Assembly (NCBI RefSeq): GCF_051014685.1
Contig: NC_135055.1
Coordinates: 21,907,501-21,971,500, forward strand
DNA: 64,000 bases
Source: Ptiloglossa arizonensis
Taxonomy: Eukaryota; Arthropoda; Insecta; Hymenoptera; Colletidae
Reading direction: 5' to 3'
This document shows, in pieces, positions 39,201 to 51,200 of this stretch (the first letter of the stretch is position 1; each line of letters starts with the position of its first letter). The position numbers were made by a program, and so were the translations under genes. The notes below the pieces were generated by a model that did no database searches, was not told the origin of the DNA, and worked only from the letters and a program-made list of their open reading frames with translations.

Positions 39201-42200
39201 ATCGTGACTTCTCCATGACTCCTACCATTTGCTACTAGTTCTCTACGACCTCTGTCGTTCACCATGACTTCTCTATGACTCCTGTCGGTTGTCGTGACTT
39301 CTCTATGACTTCTACCGTTTGCTACGACTTCTCTACGACCTCTCTCGTTCGACGTGACTCCTTCGCGACATCGTTCGCCGTGAAATGAAATCGGTCCGTG
39401 TACAAATGGGCGTTTCCCACTAATTTCCGCCTCCAGATACCAGGTATTGTTCCTAAGATCCTTGGAATTCGGCTCCGACCGTAGTTACGATCGCACCTGT
39501 CCAAGAATCCCAAGTCCGGTTTCAAGAGCGCGAAACAAAGCCTCTGGAAACAAAGACCGTCGAATCGACGCATCGATGCCACGAATGCTCGACGACGAAG
39601 CAACCGACAGCAACGAACGAACTCCTCTCCACCGTTCGCGGATGAAATTCTTACTTCGTTGAACGCGCGCGTGCCATCGTCGATTAATTGCAAGCGATGC
39701 AAAGTTATCGCAAAGCTTTCAGGGTTGACGCGTCGTCGCGCGAATTAACACCGCGCGAACTGTATTAACATCGTTGGAATATTTCTCCGTTAATATCTCG
39801 TCGGGACGTATAAATGTTCGTGTCAGCCACGCCGGACGGACGAATTAACTTACGATCGTGGTATGAATATTTTATCCAGCCATCGGATGGCGAGAGTTCA
39901 ACCCTACCGGGGCAGCGTTGGATCCGTCGAGGTCGGGATTAAAGCGAACGACTCGTTAAAGCCGAGCTTGGAAAACGGGAATTAAGAGGGGAAAAACGAT
40001 TAATATTTTTCGGTAATGGGGCTGGCCCGTTTGACTATTCATCGCGCGGCAGGCATTCGGTCGGTGACACTAGAATTTCATTAAGGTAAAATTGATCATT
40101 CGGTCCCCGCTCGCATCGCGCCGCTCGCGCTGGAAAATGTATGTAGCCCGTGCTCTTTGTGCAACGCTTTATGAACGAATTCTCTACGAAAGCGATCCCC
40201 GTTCGACGTTTGCATAGTTTCTACCGGTATGGACCGATTGATGACTAATATTTTCCGAACTGATCGTCCTCGAAACCTAGGAGGATCGATTCTACCCCGT
40301 CATCGTCGACGATTCGATCCTCGTCTTTAATCGACTCGAGATACGAACGATCGGGGAATTATTCGTAATTGGCGCAAATTCGATTTGTAAGTTCATTACC
40401 GTTTATTCATAGTGGAATGTACATATATAAAAAAAAATATAGAGAGGAGAAAAGTGTCGTCAGAGACGAGAGTATCGCGTACTCTTTACGATTTTCGGTT
40501 TCGAAAAATTACTAAAACTAGAATTCACCTTTTAACGAAAGTATTCGTTCGAACGCCGACTTTCTACATTTCGATGAGAAAGTAACGTTTTGGGATAGCA
40601 AAGATTATTTCGCGTCGTTCGACTCGCATTTTCTTCCAATCCCACTGTCTACCTTCTCTATATTTCGAGCTTTGCGCGAACATTTTCAAAACATTTCGCG
40701 ATAAATCTCTTCCCACGAGAGAGCTCTATTCTCAGCCAGTAACAGAGAGTTTGAGAACGAGAAAATTACAATGGTATTCTCACTGTTCACCCCACTACCG
40801 ATCGATGATTAATTAATTCGACGGTGGTAACGTCGACGTTACGAATTTCAGGGGACAGTTCCGAGCGTCCGGGTAAAAACACGGGGAATCGGTACCGCGA
40901 AAGTTGTATTCTTAAATGGACACAATGGACAAATAGCATCGAGTAGAAAGGAAGGGAATCTGGTACAAAGCCCGTGGACCGAAGCGATGGAGAATGACCG
41001 AATTCCGGAACCATAGAACAAAGCGAGTAGTCGCGGAAATGGTCGCGGTGGAACGGACGGGGGTTTCAGATTTGGCGGTCGTTTGCCATGGGGGAATATA
41101 AATCAGTGGTTATTACAATGGTATTGTCGCGAAATACACCGAGTTCCGCGTGTTTGCGCGACCGCGTTGCGTTCCGCGATATTGAATATCACCGATGCGG
41201 GACAATACGTTTGTTTCGTTCCGCGGTAAATCTCCGCCCGCTTTAACGTCATTCGTGTCCGTTTTTTATCTTACGGTGGAAATTTAGTAGGCGAGGGGCG
41301 TATGGGGGAGGGGTGGATAGACGACAGGCGAGACGGGTGGATTCATTAGCGATACCCGACATTAATTTCGTGTCTCTCGTTTGCGAATCGCCCTTTCCCC
41401 TCACCGAGACCGACGTAACGAGCGCAACGTACGCTAATCAGTTCCCTGACGCGCATAGCCGACCGATAGTAAAAACTGTACGTATAATTGAAACACCGTT
41501 TATCAAATTTTGGCGGCTCTATCTTTGAAACGTACGAGAAAGGAAATAAGGAAAGGGAAGAACGTTTCATCCCGGGTCTGCAAGTGAACTCGTCGGTAAG
41601 GCATCCTAGCAGGCCCTGTTTTATACAAGGGACATTGGAAGATCGGTAAGGGATCGTATATATACCGATCGGAGCAGGTACGGGAACTTGCGGGAAACGG
41701 TTGGTGGTGAGTTTCCCTCTGGTGGCAAGCGTGGGTAGCGCCGCCACAGAATCGTTCCACGATCGAGACTGGGTCCTCTCCGACCCGAATTCACCGAGAT
41801 TTCGACAGATCGATATCGAAGAACGGAAGAAAGCCTTTTGAAAGAAGTGTACTCGTAGAAAATACACTTTTAGAAATGGTGGACGTTTTGTCCACGACCA
41901 AGGTACTTTAACAAATCCAACGAATCCCAGCAACGGGAATTAACCCGAAACCGTAACGATATTTTTCTATATTTCCGTTTATTTCCCCTCTCGCGGTGAG
42001 AAGTTTGCGCTCGGTGCGGCCACCAGGGAAAGTTGGCCGGAAAATTTCCGGATGGAAAATTTGACAGGTTTTTGCGGGGCTGCGGATCTCTCGGTCTGTC
42101 TGGAAAGTCCAGAGTCCAGCATTTTCGAGTACCGGGGCAAAGAGCTCGCTCGCTCGCTCGCTCGCGAGTATCCGGCGAGGTTTTGAAAGTTCTCGCTTGA

Positions 42201-45200
42201 ATTTCGACGACCGTCTCTCGCTTAACCTTAAGAGGATGTAACTTCGAAATCTAAAGGACTGGAGGATGTTCCTCGGGTCGAGCGCAGCAAGCATAAACTC
42301 GCGATTTTCGGGCTCGCGTTCGAACGGGTGCCCCACTCGAAACTCGGTCGGGGAACTTTGAGAAAGCTCTGGCCCCGGTAACCACGCCCCCGTAGCATCT
42401 CGCGACGCGGATCTAAGTGCATAATTTACTGCGATTGAAAGGTCGTTGGACCGTGACACGGCTCGTTCCACAGCGAACGAGGAATCTCGACGCCTATGCG
42501 AAAACCAGTATCCAACTTCGAGCGCGTAGATGGCGCCACGGTGACCGATCTCGCGAAATCTCCGATCGGTACAGTGGCGTCACCTACCGCTCATTTTTAT
42601 TCGTACCTCGTGGTCCACTCGTCGAGGAATTAAATTTCTTTTTGCGTTCGACTCGCCTTCTCTGCCCACGTTTCATAAGTTACGATTGCCAATTCCGATT
42701 CGCTTCGATACGTATCCTCGATCGACTTACGTCAAGACGCGTTCCACGCGCGGAATTGTACACACGATTTATTAAAAAATCGCGGTAGACGAACGATGGC
42801 TAGACAAGCGCGAATTTCACGGATAACTGGTTCGACTTACGGTTAACGGATTAAAATTTCTAAGTAGGAAGGATACTTCAGGTATCGATTCATCGTGGTC
42901 AAGTTTGTACGAAAGAAATACCGACTTTGGAGCCAGGGATGGTTCTTCGTTTTTTTTTTCTTTTTTAGCTAAGTTTACCATTTAACTGCACACGAAATGG
43001 GCCATCGATCCGATAAATGAATGACAATAATCTCCGTGGGTAGTTCTTTGTACCCCGAACGCATGTATCTCGACGTAGAAATAACGCGCGTAACGTTGTA
43101 AAATTTGCGATCGTTGATGTGGCTCGTTGCGAGTAATTCGTCGCGTCTGTCGTCGAATTCTCGTTAATTGCGAGCTCGTCGTCGAAGCCTCGAAAGGAGG
43201 GGTGGGTGGTGGACTCGAAAACGGAGTAAAAATACAACCGGCCGCGAAGTTGGACGGTAAGTTACATTTTCGAGCAACGGGGCCACCCGTTTCGGAACAC
43301 GTTTATTCACCCGCGCGTCCATAAATTTATTTTCCAGCGCCCGTTTGTTTACGGAAATTTCGCAAAACATCGAAATCGCATTCGGCCGGAACGCGACGCG
43401 ATTCAACATCGCACCTGGAAATTGTCGCGCATCCCCCTCCCCTCTCTCTCGATGGTGAACTTTTCGTTAGCAGGGTTTCGGAGGATCGTATCGCCGAAAT
43501 TTCGAGCATCGTTGCATATCCAGAGGGTGCGGAGTTATGGAAATGTATTCCGATTTATATTTGATTCGAGCTCCACTCGTAACTCTCGAGGGCGCGAAAC
43601 TTCGCACGAAAGTAGCGTTCGGGGGTGAAAATCGTTACTTCCCCGCTTACCGGTTTTACATCCCTCGAACTTATCGAAATATTCTTCGACGTTTCTGGCC
43701 CCCTTGGCCGCGTTATCAGCGTTATTTCCATCGGGTAATCGGACTATATTTCGACACCGGAAGCGGATTATCCTCGACGATTTACGATCTTGGAAAGCCA
43801 TCGGTGTAAAACTCGAGAAATCTTAATCGGATAGGCGGAGTTCTGTCCGGTGGAACGATCGCGAAACCGTGAAACTTTTCCACGCAGTCTCCGGTAACCC
43901 CTTCGGGGTAAGTTCCTGTTATTAAACTACCGAGAGCGTAGCCAAGTTGCCCAGGAACTCGCTAAACAATTTTTAAATACCTGAAAGCTGTTTGCCGTAC
44001 TTAGTCGAGAGCCAGTGTCCGGGGGTTAAACGGTCGTCCGGTTTACTCGTGCCGCGTTCCTTGTAGAAACTTTTTACGCTTCCGGCTTTAAGCCGCCCTC
44101 AACGTTATTCCCCGTACTTGGTTTTATCCGTGGATTCGTCCCGTCGATGTTTACGCGGGACAATCTCTACCCCCGTCTTATCTTACCAGAGTATCAACGA
44201 TGGTTCTCCGCTTTTCGAGCAAGAGCTATTATCAAACGGAAAACGGTCAATAGGAACACTACTGAGGAGATTATCGGGCCACATTTTTCATCGAAGCGAA
44301 CTTTCTCGCATCGAGACTAACGGTGAATCGTTGGGTAAACGAGAAAACCGGAGAATCCTAGATTCGATTATTACGCGAGTGTTTTAAATCGATGATAAGT
44401 TTAAAAAAGTTTTAAAAAGTGATCGAGTAACCACGATTACGCGGGGCCGTTAAATAATTCTCTGGATATTTACGATTTAAGATTCACCGTTCGTTGCGCA
44501 GACTTCTATTCGGTGTGATTACCGTGCTCGGGTTTGTTGTAAAGTTCAGATTGCAATATGTAGTTTATTATAATACGCAGGGATCTCGCGTATCCAGTAA
44601 TATAGTTTTTCTACATATGAGAATACAAAGTCCCAAGAAACAAGTATACAGTGATATGACTTGGAACTGACTAGAAAAAACCCACAAGAAAAAATAACCA
44701 AACCGTTGACCACGTAACGAACAACCCTTTCGCACCAATATGGAGACAGTCCTTAAAACTGACATCGACCATTCGCTATCGACATCTGGCACTCTTAAGA
44801 TCATTGTTGCATTCGTTTCAACAAAGTTCGTTCGAAAACCAATCGTGCATCTTCACCAATGGAGAAACCGAGTTATTCACTATGATTCGAACGAAATCTT
44901 CGCGACTGGAAGAGCTTGTACTCTCCTCTCCAGCGGCGAGCGTCGAAATGGAATTTTTGGTCGAAAGTTTAATCTTGCTCGCGCGAAAGAGGAAACACGG
45001 TCTCCCCGAGAGAGCAGAGACTCGAGGAACGGTGAAGATAATTAACTCGTGGATCCGATCGGTTTGTCGGTGTCGCGTCCGTAACGGAATCCGAGAGTTA
45101 TTAGGTAGAACGCAGCTGCATCTGTTGCTTCGGTTCGTTCGTTCGCGAACATCGCCATTGATCTACAGTGCACTATATATAGACCGGGGGACTTAGATCG

Positions 45201-48200
45201 ATCGGGCGTTCAGCAGGGTGCAACGACCGTGTGGAAACCAAACCGGCCAAAGGTGAATCCCTCCCGGTTTTCCCGTAATTTCGAATATCCGCGAATCTTT
45301 CGTCAATTAACATCGCTCCAGTTATCGGCAGAAGCGTGTTGTAGGTTCACCGGCGAGAGGAGCGGGCGCCTCGCTTATAAGCGACTAATCTCGAGCGTCA
45401 GGCATCCGCTGCGCGGCCCTGATTAAATTCGAAGGGATTAAATTCACGGGAAATTCGCGTCAATGCGATCTCTCGCTAACCTCCGCTGCTAGACGAGACG
45501 GTGAACGAGCTTGGTGGGGGAGGGAACGAGAACACCGCTAATTAACGGAACGACGAGTGGAAAAACGCGATCAACAGCGAAAACCAAAAATTTCGCGGGT
45601 ATCGAACATGGCGCCCGGATGCGGATTGTTCACCGAGCCGGGATTCGACGCTCTTCTGGCTCTGTTCCCGAACGGTGAAGAGAGAGAAAAACACACACAC
45701 ACACATAGAGAAAAATGAACGTGGAGAGCGGTGGGAGTGGACAAAAAAGCACAGAGTAGTGGTCTTGTACGAGATTGTAGGCAACGGGAACCGCGTTCTC
45801 GAGATTTCGTTTACCTCGACTTTCGCGGTGAATCTCGCTGTGTAATCCAGCGGGTATTACGAGCCACTCGCCTCGAACCTCGTTTCATCGAAGGATTATT
45901 CTCCCGTCTGCCTTTTTACCCCTCGCGTAAAACTTTTGCAAAAATCCCGCCCGTCGATTGTTCGTCGGAACCGAGAGGAGGGGAAAATACGCAATCGAGT
46001 CAGCGAGAAACTGCAAATACCGAGTCTCGACTTTTTCGCGCCGAAAACCACCTTGCGAGTGTACCTACCCGCGCCTTACTCGGAGATTTCGTCGATCGTT
46101 TCTAGTTTGTATCGACGGACGAAAGAACCGTGAAACGGTTAAATAAAGAGTCGGATCGATATCGTGGAAGAAGATTTCATCTCGACTTTTTCCCTAGGTA
46201 TCGAGGTCGAAGGATTCGCTGTTTTGTACGAAGAGTTCGTTTGTGATCTTTAAGTTCTCTCGTGCTCCGTAAAGTCTTAATTTATTGTTCCTCCGCGGAT
46301 TATTTTCCAGTCAGTGATCTCGAGCGTCGAACGGGAGAATTGATTCCACGTTGAAGGAATTTTTATATTTTATCGAGAAAAATTGTTTCGCGACAGTCAC
46401 CAGCGAAAATTGAACGAACGATCGAAAATAGAAAACTCGTAGGAGATTCTTCTGTGCGAGGTTGACATCGATTTACTCGGAAAATGGGTTTCACCGCGTA
46501 AAATGAAGCCGGTCCTTTTAGCGGGAATTTCGTTCCATCGCGCGAAATAAGATAATTTGTAACGTTAATGTCACTGTGAAAGAACCGCGTATCGTCGAGC
46601 GATACGTTACAAAGCGTAGGGTCGACCGTCAAAGGGAGCGCGCGGTGCTATCGGGAAATTCGTTTCCAGCCGCGATGTAAAAGTTTCGCGGTGGAATACG
46701 GTAACACTCGCGATAAGGAGGAACGAAAAGGGAAGAAAGGAAAACGTAAAATCGGAGCGGGACCTGTTGAACGTTACACGTACCGTGCGATCGTCTTTCG
46801 CGGCTCGATTCACGAATCGATTCCTACGGAACGAGTACCTACGTGTTTCACTTTTTTCCCGGCCCGAAGTTAAGTGCAGGTAATTACTTCGGGAGGGTTA
46901 AAAAGGGCCACTTTTGGTTCAACGCCAGTCTTTCGTATCGTCGACAACGAGAAATAACAATACGAATTATACACTGTGAAATGATACGATGAATTTTGTT
47001 TTCGATCCAAAAACCTACATAGAATTAAAAAGAAAGGAGTAATAGTCACAGATACAAATGGAGGATCGAGTGATTTTTCTCGTCTTGTATGTATCATTCT
47101 CGTACACTACGAAGTGACACAATTAATTTTATTCCCCATACATCGTATCCGAACGAAACGTGTATAACATTGAAAAGGAAAGAATAATTTTCACGAGAAA
47201 TAAAATCCAGTAAGTTTTACATTGTATACACTGTGAAATAATTCGATGAATTTTATTTTCAATCCAAAAACCTACATAGAATTAAAAAGAAAGGAGTAAT
47301 AGTCACAGATACAAATCGGGGATCGACTGATTTTTCTCGTCGTGTACATATAATTCTCGGTGTATGTACACACGTGCACATACTACGAAGTGACACGATT
47401 AATTTTACTTTCCATACATCGTGTCCGAACGAAACGTGTATAAAATTGAAAAGGAAAGAATAATTTTCACGAGAAATAGAGTCCAGTAAGTTTCACCGTG
47501 GTATAATTAATTCGGTGAAAAGATATACTCGGTAAAAGGACCTTTCGGTGAATGTAGGTGAAGTACTGGACGAAAATTGATCGCACCGCGAACAAACACG
47601 CGTAACCTGTAAAAAAAAGGAGTTTCCGCGCAAATAAATAAAACAACAGGGTTAAGTAGTATGCGCCACAGGCGTTACGGTGGCTGACCAACGCGTCTGA
47701 CCCAGTACGGTTCGTGGTTCCTTTCGAGAGCGATCTTTCGTTCTCCTCGCGAGGACCACCGAGCACTCATATAAGACGCATAATCCAAACACCATAATCA
47801 CCGATAATCAAAAACCGTGTATCTAAGCCACCGTCTACCGAATAAATATTCATTCGTTGTGCCAGCTTACTCGAATTTGAGTCGCTGTTCGTCACCGGTC
47901 GCGTACTCTTACTTGTAATTAAGTTAGTATATTCCCTAAGGAGATATTCGGTAAACGGTAACTCTCTACGGAGACTTTCGTTAAAACGGTAACTCTTTAC
48001 AGAGACGTTCTCTAAACGGTAACTTTCGGCGATCACCTCCTATTTCCACGGAGTAGGAAATAAGTCAAGTGTTACCATTATCTTAACGTTTGCTTTCGCG
48101 AATCGCGAGTCAAAGTGCACGGGGTTGAAACGAGTTTAAACTATTTTTGAATAGTTTTGTTTCGCGATTCGATACGGTCCCGTGACATCCTCGTAACGGA

Positions 48201-51200
48201 CTCGATTTGCATCGAAATGATCGTCGTAGGACGAAAAAGGGCGTGGAACGCGATCGATCGCGGATAATTGAGACGTTTCGACGTTTGTACACCAAGATCG
48301 ACCAAAGACAATGCGAGATGGCGTGGTTCCACGGCGCGAACTTCTCTCTACGGCGAAACGAAACGAGCTGCCCGTAACTGCTGCGGTATCGTTCGAAAAC
48401 GGATATACAATCGGAGTTTCCGAACTGAATTCCATCGAGTAAATCGAGTTCCACGGTCACGATCGACGTTACAGACGCGCGTCGAGATTAAATTGAAATG
48501 CCAACGTTAGCTTCTATGCCTCCTACGCTCGTTCCCCGGATTACCGATCGGTTCTCTCGGAACTCGAGTAAATATGAAAAAGAAAAAGGAAACGTTGGGT
48601 CGTTGAATCGAAACGTTGATATTAGCCGCTGCGATTTTTGCGGTAGTTCCGCGTATTATCGATCGTTTGCATCGAGATTCGGAAAAATGTAACGAGAGAG
48701 AGATCCGAGCGAGAACGAAGAAGAGAAAGAAAAGAACGCTCGGTCCTTAAATGGAAACGTTAACATTAGCTTTCGCGCCTGTTACGGTCGTTCCACGGAT
48801 TATCGATCGGTTGCATCGTAACGGTGGACAAATAAAACGAGAGAAAGAACCGAATAAGAATGAGAAAAAAATACACTCGATTCGCCTTGGCTCTCTTTGT
48901 TCCAGTTCGAAGACTCTAACGCGGATCCCTCTTTGCATTCTGGGTCGTCGTTTTATTTTTAGCAACGTGCTTTCCGTTTTTTTCTTCTTCTTTTCTCTCT
49001 CTCTCTCTTTTTCTCTCTCGTGCCCCCCTGTCCGCGAAACGAGCGAATTAATTTCATTCCGTACGTGCGTCGAACTTCCAACGATAAATCACGCGTGTAT
49101 CGTCGGCCTTTAAACGCAACGGGCTTATTAACCGCTCCGAAATGTCGGTATTCGTTGAGAGGAAAATTTACATCCGTCGACAAAAAGACGCCGAGTAATT
49201 ACGATACCGTCGAAAGTAACGCGAAAGGGGGTCAAGCGTGTTCCGAAGCGGTGATACATCATCCGCGAGTTCCGTGCACGCGGAGAGGAACATTGTTGCG
49301 GAACTTCCTGCGGAGTTTCTCGATTAAACAGGAACGAAAGTAGTTTCCTAGCTTACGAATACTGGAATTCCTACGGTCTTCGATAGGCATGTCCCGATTC
49401 CCGATTATTTCGCGAGCTCACGAACTTTATTCGAGTCTTTGGCCGATAAGTTTTTTCCCGAATATACTCGAAGCCTTGTCTTTAATTTTGCAATTCGATA
49501 AAAGGACCCAGAGAAATCCTGTTTATTATTACTTGGATCTTATCGAAGAAAACCGATCAAAGAAGAACCGGTGGAAGTTGGTAGAGTTATCGAGTACAGT
49601 CGATGATAAATTACGTTTAATTATCGAGCGGTGCGAGTTATATTTGTTCGCAACTGACGATATATATCGCGACGAATGTGTTTGGCACGAATGCGATGCA
49701 TTTCTTGGCGTGTTGTCTATCTCGTCTTGCGAGATGGGTTCGGGTCGATTATAATTCGCGGGGGTTTCGGAAGAAGTAGGAAAACATTGGGCGTGGTCCA
49801 GGATTGGATGTTCGAAGATCGCGGAAAGTGTAGGAAGTCGTGGAACGAATGGAGAAGAACGCGAAAATCGAGGAGACGGATTTACGAGAGTTCGAATCTA
49901 ACGTGTAAAAATCGAGAACTTTCCAAGTATTATTCTTGTGTAAGGTCTGTTCACAACCGATACATAATTTTAACGTGTCCACTCTTCGGGATCTTTTCTT
50001 CCTTTGGATAACGATCGACGGTCTGGTAGAGAAACCTGGTCGATTTTACCAAACCGAATCGATCCACGAGATCCTTCGAATGCATACACAATTTAAAAAA
50101 CATTTTTACAATCGCTTTCTCCGTTTCCATAATCCGACCCTCCTCTGTGTCACCATTTGCGAAGATTTCCCTCCGTTTTTCCGCGATAAAATAGTCTACG
50201 CGGTCCGTCGACGAAATAAAATCAAATGGAGCAAGTATCGGGCACTCGGTGATTCAAAAAGCGAACTCCGTCCCGTCGAAACGCGACAAAACTCACGAGA
50301 ACGATCGAAAACGAACTCCTTGTCCCTCGAATCCATTTTAACGAGCGTTGTTGAATGATCGATTAACCGCGAACGCTCGTTCCTCGTGCGCGAAATATTC
50401 ATAAACGTACAGTACCCGGACACTCGGTGCTTCGTCGATGTCACGCTCGCTCGTGATCGAGGAGGGGGCCGGGAAAATCCATTGACCGCGATAAGCGGCC
50501 GAAATTATCAGTTAACGAGCTTTTGAATATTTATGCGTTTCGGAAATCGGAGCATCCGTAGGTACGTGCCGATGACACGTTTATTCGGGAGGCGAACGTT
50601 TCCACGTACTTTCAAGAATACCGATTCAACACGGCCCGGTTAGGTAATTCGTAGTCGTACCGAACACCGAAATCGTTCCAACTGGAAAACGCACGCTTTG
50701 AAATTACCACGCTCGAGATGAAACGACCTCATCCGCTTGAATTACTTACGCGCGTTGCCCGCGACTTCCCCGATGCTCTCTCGTTCTCGGTACAAAGCGA
50801 ATTTTGTCGCGCCCCCATTGAAGGAAACGAGAGGAGAGGGGGGATCGAGAGTTTCGCACCGTGAACGATAACGCCGCAATTACGAACGTCATCGAAATAC
50901 AAACGGAGTGGATTTTAAGCGTTCGTTTCCAGACACTCGATTATAGCCGCAAATCGAGCGAGACAATTGTCGTCGATCCACGATGAGTAAATCGTCGCCG
51001 AATCGAGACTTCGCCAGATGGAAACGCGAACTCGAGTCGAGAATCGCGGTTACTTTATTAACGAAAGAACTTCCAAACGAAGTTCCCCGAACCTGGAAAC
51101 TCGCGAAGACGAACAACCCGCACGGCAAAGACAAACGAAAGCGCGAAGAGGTCGAGTTATTTGCGCGAGTCGACGAATCTGGGACGGTTCAAAATACGGA

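Noticed and set aside
38870..39265. 131-codon repetitive minus-strand protein (ten-residue repeats)
   Set aside because: It is a consequence of a 30-bp minisatellite; the opposite strand is equally open.
49389..49754. 121-codon open frame with protein-like composition
   Set aside because: Inside MYLIP intron 2, without recognisable domain, promoter or splice signals; frames of this size are common in this CpG-rich DNA.
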